From NCBI RefSeq assembly GCF_905163445.1, contig NC_053190.1, positions 15,812,501-15,876,500 of the forward strand: a stretch of 64,000 nt of DNA. The letters are read 5' to 3'. The DNA is from Pararge aegeria. Taxonomy: Eukaryota > Arthropoda > Insecta > Lepidoptera > Nymphalidae. Numbering within the stretch: position 1 is the first letter of the stretch; each line of letters begins with the position of its first letter. Below, piece after piece: positions 1 through 11,531 of this stretch. The notes beneath the pieces are model-generated. The model was given only the letters and a program-made list of their open reading frames with translations, made no database searches and had not been told where the DNA came from. A program made the translations under genes and the position numbers.

Positions 1-1080
1 ATTTATGATGATGCGATGTGCATTAACTGAAAAGAAATGAGTAGGTAAAATTGTTAAGTAGGGAAGGTGGAAAATTTTATTTTGGTTAAAATAATTTGAA
101 AATTATATCTACGTTTAAATTTATTATCAGTTAACAGTCTCTGTTTATGAACTAAATTAGGTACTTTAGAAAATTTTACGTTCCAAAGAAGTATTTTATG
201 TGATAATACAATAACGACCTTAGCATATTTTTTTTTTTTATATCTTATGTTTGGCAAATTGGATAATCCTTATCTTTAGGATAAAGGGGATCCACGTAAA
301 TTTATTTTCATTTATATATTGACACTTGCGGGCGTTATTTCAGAAAAAATGAGATATCGAAAACGTATTCAATAGGTAGCGTACCTATCCACACCGCTTT
401 CACTGACCGAAATTGACTAGAGACTAGAGTATTTTTGAATATGATGTAATCTCAGTGATAATGTAATTAGAAGTCTTATCATTTTGAAATTACCTGTCTA
501 GTTTTACTTACATCATTGGCCACAATGTAACTACAGTAAAAACTCTTTCCGCTCTGCAAAAAATATACTAGGGCACTCTATAGAGGCAGAAATGGTTTTA
601 TTCAAATTTTATCATCCTCGAACGTTTCGTACTCAGCAAGAAAATAATTTTCAGATATCGATAGTCGATGGTCGTCATCCCCGGTGACTATTTTAGACCA
701 ATTCAATGAGACCTGCGAACAATGTTCATCTACAAAACGGTTTTTATGACAGACACGTAGCTTGAGGGGTCTCTGGTTTTTGTCGCTCGCATTTGATTCC
801 GTCAAGTGTCATGTAACAGAGTTATGGCATTACTCGACTTATAGAAGTGGTGCTACAAGTCACCCAATTTTATATAATTTGCTTGGTTTGCTAACGTTTA
901 CCTCAGGCAAAAAATAATATTTCGGCACACAATAGCATCCTTTCGTGTTAATATTAGAAACCAAATATAATTGAGTTAATGTGATATACTTCACTGGTGA
1001 CCTTGCCTCGCGACCCGAGCAAGGAATCGATGAGGGGATTTTATATTTTTATTATGTTTTTTATATTTAAATATTTTTAT

Positions 1081-1242
1081 TGTAATGAACATGAGTGTTT
1101 TTAAGTGGCTAGGTGTTTATCTGTAGTTAAAAGTAATTATGTGTATTTATCAGTCATCTAAGTACCCATAACACAAGCTACGCTTACTTTGGGGCTAGAT
1201 TGCGATTTGTTTATTGTCGTAGTATATTTATTTATTTATATA
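1081..1242 (+). repeat. SINE-A (tRNA-derived, Metulj-like), 3' part
   Basis: It matches the body and tail of the family: tgaacatga..., a tail reading cccataacacaagctacgct, tttggggctaga, and an ATTT-rich end. The tRNA-like head is missing. Confidence 0.7.
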
Positions 1243-1249
1243 ATCCTCC

Positions 1250-1432
1250 AGGTCGAATTCGAATCCCAGCACGCATCTCTATCTTTTCTTGGTTATGTGC
1301 GTTTTAAGATATTAAAATATCACTTGCTTCAACGGCAGAGGAAAACTCCGCCGGACTCCGGCCTAAACCCTTCTTATCGTAGGAGGAGACCTGTTCCCGG
1401 TAATGGGTTGATATTGACGATGATGATACATT
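1250..1432 (+). repeat. SINE-B (tRNA-derived), internally deleted
   Basis: It carries the B-box region (tcgaattcgaatccc), the body word gttatgtgcgttttaag and the tail gtaatgggttgat, with the middle shortened. It directly abuts the SINE-A tail. Confidence 0.6.
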
Positions 1433-1489
1433 CTATTGATCTCATAGTTTTCAAGAATTAATTGTGAGGGGAATCCTAATTTCCTGTAA

Positions 1490-2290
1490 AACTAAAACGT
1501 TTTTAATTAGTACAGGAGACAGCAATAATACTTATAATACGGAACCCTGACCTTAGCTCTAAACTAAAATCTTTATCAATATATTAAGCATCAATTACGT
1601 AGGTTCTAATTAAAACAGCTATGCTATGTAAAGTTTTCAAAATCAACGAAGCCGGGTGCTAAGAGGAGATTATTAGTGAAACGTTAGCGATGATACTCAA
1701 TCTCAAGTTTAAAAAATAGAATATACAAGTCAAGTAAATAACGGAAATCTTTATTTTCTTTTAAAAATAAAACCTTTTTAATTTCGACAGGAAAAAGCAG
1801 TTAAACTTATAACACGGAACACTGACCACGCGAGGCCGATTCGCACTTGTCCAGTCTTTATCAATCGTTCAAGCACCAATTACGTAGGTTCTAATTAAAA
1901 CAGCTATGCTATGTAAAATTTTCAAAATCAACGAAGCCGGGTGCTAATAGGAGATTACTAGTCAAACGTTAGCGATGATACTAAATCTCAAGTTTAAAAA
2001 ATAGAATATACAAGTCTAGAAAATAACGGAAATCCTTATTTAAGAATAAAACCTTTTTAATTTTTACAGGAAACAGCAGTTATATTTATAACACGGAACA
2101 CTGACCACGCGAGGCCGATTCGCACTTGTCCAGTCTTTATCAATCGTTAAAGCACCAATTACGTAGGTTCTAATTAAAAAGCGGCTATGCTATGTAAAGT
2201 TTTCAAAATCAACTAAGCCGGGTGCTAAGGGGAGATTGGGGGTGAAATGTTGGCGGTACTTTTTAAACTCGATCTCAAGTCAAACATCCC
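1490..2290. repeat. Tandem array, unit about 275-279 bp, about 3 copies
   Basis: The words aattacgtaggttctaatta, gctatgctatgtaaa and aagccgggtgctaa recur at a spacing of about 275-279 bp. Units 2 and 3 also share cacgcgaggccgattcgcac, which unit 1 lacks. I see no coding potential. Confidence 0.9.
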
Positions 2291-2900
2291 GGTCGGGCTA
2301 ACTGCTTCTCTCGGTTTACACTTAATTAACTAATATTTACATTGGAAGGCAGTAACAGTTTTGGAAGCACCTGCTCCAACATTGCGGCTTGGATGGTTGC
2401 CTAAATGTAAGAGGGCGATCTTAAGGGCTGACCCGTTTATTATAAGTGTTTATGTTGAAGTATGTTCAAGGTGCCTATCCCTATTCTAACAAGCTACGCG
2501 ATGATGTCTGGTTAATTAAGTGATAACCAAACATTTGTTACATAATACTGGCTTTTGCCCGTGATTTCGGTCGCGTTTTTCAGGTTTTTGGAATATCCCG
2601 AAGGAACCCTTTTTTTCCAGGATAAAATATATCCTGTAGCTGTCTCCAGTATGCAAACTATTTTATGCAAAATTTTACATACATAGATAACATGCTATGT
2701 TTTTTAATCCGGCGGGTAACTTATACCGCAACTTTTAAATAATAAATACTCATTTGTTCATCAGGATACAGGCTTCATAATAATTCATACATCCGTTCGG
2801 TCTTTATAAGCTAAATACGCGTGATGACAGTAACAAAGGATGACCAGAAAATTCTATTTATTTAATGATAATATATATGATTCTAAATGAAGCGGTTGAG

Positions 2901-3184
2901 GCCGTGATAGCCCAGTGGGTAGGACTTCGACTTTACTTTGGGGGAGGGCGAGTTCGTATTCTAGCACGCAACTCTAACTTTTCTAAGTTATGTGCGTTTT
3001 AAGCAAATAAAATATCAAATGCTTCAACCGTGAAAGAAAACACCGTGAGGAAACCTGCATACCTGAGGATTCTCCATAATGTTCGCAAAGCTGTGTGAAG
3101 TCCACCAATCCGCACTAGGCCAGCGATGTGTACTACGGCCTTAACCCTTTTCCATTGTGGGCCTGTTATGGGTTTATATGATGA
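2901..3184 (+). repeat. SINE-B, near full length
   Basis: The head gatagcccagtgggtagga has an A-box-like element and is followed by a degenerate B box. The body runs through ctgcatacctgag and ccaccaatccgcact to a gatgatgat tail. This is a pol III-type retroposon. Confidence 0.8.
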
Positions 3185-3210
3185 TGATCGTATTTGTATT
3201 TATATATATA

Positions 3211-3479
3211 CTAGAAGTGCCCTGCGGCTTCGCCCGCGTAATTTTGGGAGGCAGCGTTCTGCTACATAGTCTACACATATAGTTATTCATGAGATTTTTA
3301 GTTTTTTTCACAAACATTCTTTTGTTTTACGTAATTTTTTTTTTCATTGAAAAGTATACTTTATTATTTCTAATACCTCTAAGATTATGTATAAAAAGTT
3401 TCATGAAGATCGGTTTAATAGTTTACGCGTGAAAGCGTAACAAACAAACTCACATTCACATTTATAATATTAGTAGGGA
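3211..3479 (-). mobile_element. Non-autonomous Helitron
   Basis: On the - strand it starts TCCCTACTAATATTATAAAT and ends with a GC-rich hairpin (GGGCGAAGCCGC) and CTAG. It sits between A and T with no target duplication, as Helitrons do. Confidence 0.75.
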
Positions 3480-3604
3480 TAGGGATTTAAGATTATGTAT
3501 TATAATATATTTAAGTCAGTGCAAAAAACATTTCTTCCTTACCTTATACGTTCTGCTTGTATTAAGTGGACTTAATATATTTCCTGATCTATATGTATTG
3601 TGTA

Positions 3605-3956
3605 CTAGCGTACCCAGCCGGCTACGCCGGACCAGATTTTGCTATATTTTATTTAAACAATAAACTTACATCATTAAATTTTTAATTTAAGTCTCATAAT
3701 ATATTAAATCATTTATTTCTCCCCGTGTTCATTCTCTTCTATTCTCCTCTCGAGCGGGTGAAGATCATTATCTAGACCCATGTACATACAACAATAGAAT
3801 ATTATCATAGTAAATAAAAGCTGTATTTGACAGTTTGACAGTTCAAAAATAGGAATGCTCCGATCGTCACCAAACTTTACAGGATTACTTGCCAGGTCAA
3901 TCCGGAGATTCCCTGAAAGTTTCATTGAAATCGGTCTAGCCGTTTCGGAGCCTATA
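3605..3956 (-). mobile_element. Non-autonomous Helitron, 5' truncated
   Basis: It is the same family as 27162-27553 and 63562-63952: 3' CTAG, the hairpin near ccggctacgccgg, and the body word ctcgagcgggtgaagatca. It breaks off in the tataggctccgaaacggc region, before the expected TC end. Confidence 0.75.
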
Positions 3957-4060
3957 GCCTATAGCGGTAGTTCTGTAATTTAAATTTCGACTATTTTACA
4001 TTTCAGACCCGTTCCCTTCTTGCGGTTTTTACGATTTATTTGGATGTTTTCATACAAAGG
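3957..4060. repeat. Dispersed repeat fragment shared with 5205-5295
   Basis: Both places carry gtaatttaaatttcgactattttacatt followed by a ctagcggtttt-like word. The family is unknown. Confidence 0.4.
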
Positions 4061-4757
4061 AAAAAATTAATAAATTCTAACTTCGGGTAACTTCAATTTT
4101 TTGTTTATATATTCATGTGTTCGCTTATAACGTACAAAGTTTTGACTACATTTCTATTAATGATCATGAATTAAAAAAAATGACACCAAGTACACCAATA
4201 ATTATAAAAAATAAAAGGAAAAAAAAACGTGTACGTGTAGTTACAATCGTTAGAAGAAAGAAGAAATTTACCTTTCGCCCTATTCTACGTTTGTAGAAAA
4301 AACAATACTAACAATAGAAAAAAGAAATTTCATACCTTGGAAGTTTACTATACCGCACTGTCTAGTTAAATAAAGTTTATTTAAAGATCGCAAAAATATA
4401 TCTACATTATCAAAGAAACGGACAAAACAAACGAAATTTAATTTGGAACACTAATGGACTCGTTATTGGACAACTAAGTTTCACTCAACATTAAAATTTG
4501 AGATTTTTGTACAATTTAATCTGCAGACTTTGACAATTCAAATTGTACACTGTCAAAGCTTATAGCTAACTTCAGGGTGTCGGTTTTCTGTGTGGGTGTG
4601 CGCGCGCATCGTAAAAATTTATTCTCATCATTTTCCCTAACGCGCCAAAAGAAGTATAACTTGAAAATCGAGAAAATTTATGAGTAAGTATAAAATTAGT
4701 GTTGCGTAGATACTAAAAGTAATCAAACTTTCATATAAAAAGTAATTAATTAAATTA

Positions 4758-5028
4758 ATTAAATATACTACGACAATGCACACATCGCCATCTTGCCCCA
4801 AAGTAAGCGTAGCATGGGTTATGGGTACTAAGAGGACTGTTGAATATTTTTATGAATAATATACATAAATACTTATAATATGCAGATAAACACCCAGACA
4901 CTGAAAAACACTCATGTTCATCACACAAACATTTTCCTGTTGTGGGAATCGAACCCACGGCCTGGACTCAGAACTCAGAAAGCACTGTGTCTGCACTGGT
5001 CACTGCCCACTGCGCCACTCGGCCGTCC
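4758..5028 (-). repeat. SINE-A, full length
   Basis: Read on the - strand it runs from gacggccgagtggcgcagtg (A box) through gggttcgattcccacaac (B box) to the gcttactttggggc tail and an ATTT-rich end. Confidence 0.85.
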
Positions 5029-5395
5029 TATAACTAAGTATAACTTTTTTCAGTCTGTACTTGTACTTTATCTTGGTTAGTTTAGATTCCCGCTATATAA
5101 CAATGGGTGGAAGATATAAGATGTTGCGGTGCCTCCTCTTTCTTAAATCGTCCTTTAAACTCGGGAGCCGGCTGCCTTGTTGGTTTCAGATTCATTTACC
5201 CGAGAGAGCACTCCTGTTTTGTAATTTAAATTTTGACTATTTTACATTCCACCCCCATTCTACTCTAGCGGTTTTCGTGATTTATTTATTCGTGTGATAT
5301 TTTTTTTTTTGTTAAACAGTCTTTAAACTAATTTTGTATCAATTAGACATTAGAGTTTTTAAAGATTTAAACAAAGATTTTCGTGGTCAATCAAC

Positions 5396-5525
5396 ATTTC
5401 TTAAATATAGTTCAACGGGTACATACCACGATAATATTTTTGGATTTGTCGATATTTCGACCGAATTGCATGGATCGTGGTAATGATGGGACCACGATCC
5501 ATGCAACTAGGTTTAAGAAATTAAT
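5396..5525. repeat. Fold-back dispersed repeat (copy 1)
   Basis: It contains tttcttaaatatagttcaac, ccgaattgcatggatcgtgg and the inverted ccacgatccatgcaactagg. The same modules, rearranged, occur at 38725-38850. Confidence 0.55.
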
Positions 5526-5692
5526 CAAAACTGCCTTAATTCATGGATACCCAGCCTTAAGCAAACGGACAATATATCAGATAATATAATAATTCACCAG
5601 GATCACGATTTCTCACCTCTATTTAATTTTTCATAATATAAGCCTATAGCTAAACGGAACTAGTAATCTAGTAAAAGGTACAAATATCATCA

Positions 5693-5815
5693 AAGTCAAC
5701 CCATTACCAGCTCACTACAGGATGCGGGTTTCCTCTCAGAATAAGAAGAGTTGAGGTCGCGGTAAAACAAGCTGGCCAAATGCGGATTGGTAGACTAAGG
5801 TATAAACACATAGAG
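5693..5815 (-). repeat. SINE-B, 3' fragment
   Basis: It has the tail and body words aacccattaccagctcacta and ccaaatgcggattggtagac. Confidence 0.6.
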
Positions 5816-5960
5816 CCTCTTTTACACAAAAGTTACGAGTGAAATAACTGTAGGTATAACACCTAAACATATCGCAATAAAAAAGGCCACAAATCAAATA
5901 CCTTTTACAAATAAAAAACAAAAAGAAATCACAATTATAGATAAGTAAAATCATACATAC

Positions 5961-6125
5961 ATCGTTTTGAACTCGGTAATATTTCCCAATGAATTCCCAC
6001 CGGATCCAGTGGCAGCCGAATATCGAAAATCAGCGGTGATATGAAACAGCACGAACCAATTATCGCGCCCAGCGAAGTCGTTTGAAGTTCCAAGCAAACG
6101 CACAAATTGCTCCCTAATTGCCTGT
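5961..6125 (-). CDS. Orphan exon-like block, unrecognised
   Basis: On the - strand an acceptor-like acaagcag is followed by a 165-nt open block that ends at a good donor, gtatgtatg. It encodes RQAIREQFVRLLGTSNDF, AGRDNWFVLFHITADF and RYSAATGSGGNSLGNITEF. Codon third positions are GC-richer than the surroundings and the residue composition looks protein-like. I do not recognise the protein, and no partner exon is evident on either side. It could be an exon of a minus-strand gene with long introns, a retrocopy fragment, a transposon exon or chance. Confidence 0.25.
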
Positions 6126-6373
6126 CTGCTTGTCAATGCGTAAAATAACGCACCACATGACGGGATCTAATTATAAACTAATATTATGTGACAGTAATTC
6201 AAAGAATTCTAATAAGAGTTCTGTTAATTCATTAAACTTGTTCATTATTTACCAAAGTTATAAATTACTGTAAAAAAAATTAAAGTGGATAGATAAATAA
6301 TAACAATTTATTTAGAGTTTTTAAAATAATTGTTTTATAAATATAACCTAAAATAAACTATATATATAATATC

Positions 6374-6643
6374 GACGGCCGACTGGCGCAGTGGGCAGCG
6401 ACCCTGCTTTCTGAGTCCAAGGCCGTGGGTTCGATTCCCACAACTAGAGTGTGTTTGTGTGATGAACACGAATGTTTTTCAGTGTCTGGGTGTTTATCTG
6501 TATATTATAAGTATTTATGTGTATTATATTCATAAAAAAATAATTATCAGCTATCTCAGTGCCCATAACACAAGCTACGCTTACTTTGGGGCTAGATGGC
6601 GATGTGTGTATTGTCGTAGTATATTTATTTATTTATTTTATTT
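6374..6643 (+). repeat. SINE-A, full length
   Basis: The head gacggccgactggcgcagtg (A box) is followed by gggttcgattcccacaac (B box), the body tgtttttcagtgtctgggtg and an ATTT tail. This is among the best-preserved copies. Confidence 0.9.
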
Positions 6644-6656
6644 ATTTTATTTAAAA

Positions 6657-6860
6657 CTAAACAAAATCTAAAACGTCCTCGAAACCACCGCAGAGAGGCA
6701 CAGTTCCTAAGATGCTGGCAGCAATGCCCCTTTGGATGGCCAAACTAGTTCGTTGGCAAACTGCCCGCTCTAGGATCACCGGTAGACTCGATAACCCTTT
6801 TCGATAATTCTTTGGAAAGGGCTCTTGCCTCCGGACCCCACGGTCCCAAAGTCTCTAAAT
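6657..6860 (-). pseudogene. Non-LTR retrotransposon ORF, C-terminal remnant
   Basis: The - strand encodes LETLGPWGPEARALSKEL, then STGDPRAGSL and, after one frame shift, RTSLAIQRGIAASILGT and GGFEDVLDFV before a stop. The combination LGPWGP...ATGDPRAG...ISIAIQRGNAASILGT is the usual C-terminus of jockey/CR1-group reverse-transcriptase ORFs in moths. The frameshift and 5' truncation make it a dead copy. It lies immediately beside a SINE-A tail. Clade assignment is from memory. Confidence 0.65.
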
Positions 6861-7119
6861 AATTAAACTTTGAATAACTATAATTGGATTAATGCCAGAT
6901 ATTTTATTAAATTTATTAGCATTTTAACAAAAGTGCTTATAATTCTTATTTAATTAATAATAAGTTTCCAAGAAATACGGTCACATTTTGGATACACTTC
7001 AGTCCGGTATGGATTTGAACGGTGCAAAGATACCTAAGGTGTCCTAGTCGTTATCACTTATTAATAATTGAAGCCATAAATCGTAACTAAATAATATGTT
7101 GGTGTTTTTTAAGTTAAAC

Positions 7120-7232
7120 TTCTTTAAATTGTTGTCAATAACTATTAGCGTCTCAGAGACGGTAAACAATGTACCTCTAAAGCATGAGAAGTAAAATTTC
7201 GGTTTTCATTTACACGTTGTACATGTAATATA
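7120..7232 (+). repeat. Dispersed repeat, partial copy of the pair flanking exon 3
   Basis: It shares actattagcgtctc and ggttttcatttacacgttgt with 45160-45525 and, inverted, 48060-48415. Confidence 0.6.
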
Positions 7233-7621
7233 TTATTTTAAATTAAAATAGTGACCAATTGTTAAGCTCGGCACAAAATAATAAACCTTACGTTTATCCT
7301 AAAACTCCTGATACTCTATATCCATCTCAATCTCTCGTGGGCTAAATCTTAAAATCCACGCTCTTTATTAGGATTGTTTATTTTTTATTTTAGTACAATA
7401 ATAAGTTATAAATAAAAATTAGTTAAAAGTAAAGGATCCAACAAACATTGAAGTACTTCTGAGATATTTAGAGCTTGAAAAATAAATGTAGTACAACATG
7501 GCAATAGTTGTTTTTGTTACACTTATTAAAACAATACAGCATAGAGCTTCGGGCCGAATTCGAGACCGGCACGTATCTTTTTCTTTTCGGAGAGTTCCCC
7601 ATAATTTTCTCACAGACATGT

Positions 7622-8215
7622 GAATTCAAATTCAAAATTCAAATTTAAATTTAAAATTTCTTTGTTCATGTAGGCCTATCACAGGCACTTATGAAGCGTT
7701 CATACATATTTGTTTACATAATTGTAAGGGGATGGTGATAACTTCGAATGCCAACTTAAATCTAAAGCTACGAGGGTTCCAAACGCGCCCTGGTCTAAGA
7801 AGAGCCCACAACAAACTTAGCCGGGTGATTTTTTTTTTGTTATCGCCATCTTCCAGTTAATCTATATTAGGCTATGAAGCTAGAGCAATTCACACCCAAG
7901 CTTTTTATCGTTTAAGTAATCCTTAATATTATAATAGGATTTTTCTGTAAGCTAACGTTTTATATAAATTTTGAACTTATTGAGAGACATCTCAAAGATT
8001 TCATTTGGTAATTTGTTATAAAATAATATAGGGCAATTGCCCTTGAATGAATTTGCAATTTTATGTAGCCTAGTAAACTGCACAACGAGTTTTTTTTTGC
8101 TTCTAATATTTATATTGTCACAGTGCATTTTCTTTTTAAATTTTGATATATTTTTATGGACATAAATAAAATTTTCATATATGTACATTGTACACACCGT
8201 CCTTATTTTAACTTC
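7622..8215 (-). pseudogene. Non-LTR retrotransposon 3' end with RT C-terminus
   Basis: The - strand reads KIRTVCTMYIYENFIYV, then KKKLVVQFTRLHKIANSF, FYNKLPNEIFEMSLNKFKI and, after a frame shift, KSYYNIKDYLNDKK. This is the typical C-terminus of a lepidopteran LINE reverse-transcriptase ORF. A 3' UTR follows, with cgcgtttggaaccctcgtag, the word cataagtgcctgtgataggc, and a GAATTT-type microsatellite tail ending near 7622. The copy is 5' truncated and frameshifted. Matching 3' ends occur at 25243, 34935, 53685, 54885 and 57885, and an RT fragment at 36015. Confidence 0.75.
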
Positions 8216-8819
8216 TTTGAAGTCTACCAATCCGCACTTAGCCAGCTAAAAGTTGTGTTTTATCAAACTCTAGGAGTATGAATGCAGAATGAAGCCGCCA
8301 GATTTATCTCTCAACTCACAATTATTCAGCAAATTAGGATCCCGCTGTTTGCGCGCGTTCGTTGCGGAAACATAATTTCCGCGCCGCGATGCTTTCCTGC
8401 CTTTGCCAACCTACAACGTTGCGTCCAATGTTATTTTAATGTTTTTAATAAAATGCATTTTTAATTTTCACTGCTGTTTTTATGCAAACTGAGTATTAAC
8501 TTAAATGACCTATACAGTTTTGATTTCCGATTCAGTTAATATAAATTCGTTCCTACCAAACTAGTTTGAACTACTTTAGTCAAACGAATAAAATAAATAT
8601 AATGGTTTTAAATTACACAACACATCGTAACTCTTAGGTATCTAGTAATAGGTAAAACTTTCTAGTTTTTTAACCGAAAATAACCAACCACTGTCAAAGT
8701 CGATACAATAACGCAAATGGAAAAATGTACGTCCGACCATTTCAAATACTTATCAAGATTATATTTATTTGATTTTATATTCCATAATAAAATCTTACTA
8801 AAGTTACTCTAGCTTAGAA

Positions 8820-8900
8820 AAGTTAGCGGCGCGTGCTGGGATTCGAACTCGGCCCCCCGAACACGAAGTCGAACTGCTACCACTGGGCTATCACCGCTTC
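8820..8900 (-). repeat. SINE-B, head only
   Basis: The minus-strand tRNA-like head gatagcccagtggtagcagt and a B box (gagttcgaatcccagc) are visible; the tail is absent. Confidence 0.7.
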
Positions 8901-8954
8901 AGGAACTCATGGAACTAACTATATTTTTTTTTAAATCAAAACTATGATTTATCA

Positions 8955-9112
8955 TCGTCACTTCAACTGATTGAAGTCCACTGCTGGACATAGGTCTTTT
9001 GTAGGGATTTTCAAAATCCACGGTTCTAGAATGCTCGTTTCGAGCGGCTCCCAGCAAATCATGTGACGTCGTCTGTCCACCTCGTTGGAGGCCGACCTAC
9101 GCCTACCAAACC
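8955..9112 (-). pseudogene. RTE-like retrotransposon C-terminus and 3' end
   Basis: The - strand contains a frame with RPPTRWTDDV, a hallmark near the C-terminus of RTE-clade reverse-transcriptase ORFs. It is followed by the usual end gacctatgtccagcagtgga and a degenerate GATGA-type tail. The copy is short and degraded. Confidence 0.6.
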
Positions 9113-9575
9113 TAAACTAAAAGTATGATTACATTTACTTAGTTTCAACTATTCATCAAATTAGGAAATCGTTCTCGGTAAACACTTTGGGCGGAAACGT
9201 AATTTCCACCCTACGTTGTTTTCCCGCCTTTGGCATCCGCTACATTGCGGCGGATGTAATTAGAATGTACACACACTATTTTTCATAAATTTGAATTTAG
9301 TACCTAATGCAGTTTTGAATATTGTCAGTCGCAAATGAGATCTCATAGTTATTTTTGTGCTGACAGTCAAATATCAACGTTTGGTCCATACAATTCGGAG
9401 ATAAGCGATAACGAAGCAACGCTCTTATATAATGTGCGCACACCTTTACAATTTCCTGACAAAAACTTTACACACACGGAAATGTAATTTCCTCCCCGCC
9501 ATGTTATAACGTCGTCGCTGACACCCGACAACTAAATTAAATATAAACCTACCTATATAATATGGCAGTTACCAT

Positions 9576-9677
9576 GGCCAAAGAATTAGTTCGGCCATCC
9601 AAAGGGGCAATGATGCCAGCATCTTAGGAACTGTGCCTCAATGCGGTGGTTTCGAAGACGTTTTAGATTTTATTTAA
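9576..9677 (+). pseudogene. Non-LTR retrotransposon ORF, C-terminal remnant
   Basis: It reads GQRISSAIQRGNDASILG then TVPQCGGFEDVLDFI and a stop: the same C-terminus as the - strand copy at 6657-6860. Only about 33 codons survive; the 3' flank tttatgaataaaattttac resembles its UTR. Confidence 0.65.
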
Positions 9678-10277
9678 CTTTACATGGGTTATTTTAGATT
9701 ATTTTTGTTTATGAATAAAATTTTACACTAAAGCAAAAAAAAAATATTTATATATACTTATTTATAAACCTTGTATTTAATTATATAAGAATGACAATTC
9801 TGTATACTTATATGTAAACTAAACAAAATTGATAGGTCTTTTAAATATTACTTCTGTCGTTTGCACAATGTTTCCCGTTCAAATGACTGGCACTACAGTT
9901 GCACATGCCAATTAAGTTTTGTTTAGACATTTGTGTATTATACAACAAAATCGCTAACATTGTAATATCAAAATACTCTACCATATAAAGTTTATCAAAC
10001 TGTCATTTAAATAACCGATAAAGAACTCGTTTTCAACACACACTCCCTGAGAAAACGTAATTTCCTCTCCGTAATGTTTATCTGTTTCTGGTTACCTCTG
10101 CTTATTTCTAAAATAGATGAACCAGATATTGATAACTATGTTTTTGTAATACTAGTTTCTGGCTGTGCCTATAACTGCTCCGGACATTAGAGTTGAGTTA
10201 AGAGAGAAATAAATAAATATTGGTCGTAGTACCAATTACCTTTTTACCATCGAACCGCGAGGCACAGTAAGGATCTG

Positions 10278-10442
10278 CATCCTTACGTGGTTAATATACC
10301 ATGGACGCGTATGAAACCCTTTGCATCTTCGTTTCTGATTCGCACCGCAAGGATCTGGAATGCCCTTCCATCTTCCATTTTCACCAGTAACTACAATATG
10401 AGTAGCTTAAATTTAAGTGTGAATAGTAATGTTCTAGGCTAG
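10278..10442 (+). pseudogene. Non-LTR retrotransposon ORF, C-terminal remnant (WNALP type)
   Basis: It reads HPYVVNIPWTRMKPFASSF, LIRTARIWNALPSSIF and TSNYNMSSLNLSVNSNVLG before a stop. The R(T/S)xRxWNxLP...F...YN...FK/L..VN pattern is the standard tail of jockey/R1-group ORF2 proteins. It is 5' truncated and sits inside the decayed array. A related copy is on the - strand at 19922-20098. Confidence 0.65.
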
Positions 10443-11379
10443 CACGCTCCACCTTAGGCGGCATATTCACTTGCACTCGTCTATATACACAAAACAATAT
10501 ATTTAAATAGCCCTATTATAGTTATATTTTCTTCTACAACGGACTTATAATTTAGTAAACTGTCATATGACTAATTAGGAACTCGTCTATCTCACACGCT
10601 CGCCGTGGAAACCCAATTTCCTCCCCGCAATGTTTTCCAATCGCTAGCACTAAACAACTAAGCATTGGCATTTAAATAGATATACCATTTGTACAGATTA
10701 ATTTGGTATTATGATATACTGGTTAAGTATACTTTCCAACACCAACTATCGTTTATTAAACTGTCGTATGACTTATTAGGAACTCGTCCCGCGCACAAGC
10801 TCGCCGCGGAATCGTAATTTCCTCCCCGCAATGTTTCCTGTTCCTGTCACTATACAACAAACTATTCAAAACTTCATAAGGTAAATCTACCATTAGGTAG
10901 ATTAATAAGGTATTATGAAATACCCACTTTACTGTTATATTTTAAACTACGAACTAACGTTTAGTAAACTACCGTACGACTAATTAGGAACTCTTCCTCC
11001 GCACACGCTCGCCACTGAAAAGTACTTTATCGGGTATATATATCTTATAAATCTCAAGCCATATTTTGGTTATATCTTCTCCCACTCATTATCGTTTAGT
11101 AAAATGTCATATATGTCGTAGGATCTCGTCCTACGCAGAAATTGAATAACCTTCCTGCAATGTTTTCCTCAAACAGGGGACTAACAATACTGCCCGTACA
11201 ATTTTTACGTTGGAATCGTTTGTTTTCCAGGGATAAAAAGTAGCCTATATTACTCTCCGTTTTTACAAGTAACTCTAAACTAAAAATCGAGTGGTTGCTA
11301 CGTTAGGGCCTGAAGTAAGGATAAACAAACATAGAAACATACCATCACATTTATATTATTATAGAATGGATTTAAATTA

Positions 11380-11531
11380 AATATTCGATAGAAGCAGGCT
11401 TTACTTTGCGGAATTCCATAATATATTATGAAAATTAAGCTTAGAGTATAGGGATTGAAGAAATTGTCAATTACTTCATACAGATGCTCCTGTTTTGCGA
11501 AGAATAGCAAACTAAGCTTTATTTTTATAAT
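11380..11531. repeat. Hammerhead-type fold-back repeat, arms only
   Basis: It has the outer arm (gatagaagcaggctttactt, tccataatatattatgaaaa, ttaagctta) and the inverted arm (cagatgctcctgttttgcga...aagctt). The ribozyme-like core is missing. Confidence 0.65.

Larger units (their letters stand above)
8320..11180. repeat. Decayed array carrying a GGAAA-N5-TTTCC element
   Basis: Six near-copies of GGAAACGTAATTTCC lie at 8365, 9193, 9478, 10051, 10607 and 10808, with two eroded ones near 10995 and 11135. Most are preceded by a taaactgtcatatgac/attaggaactcgt-like stretch and followed by ctccccgcaatgttttcc. Spacing is irregular, 130-830 bp. LINE and SINE fragments are interspersed. Confidence 0.7.
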
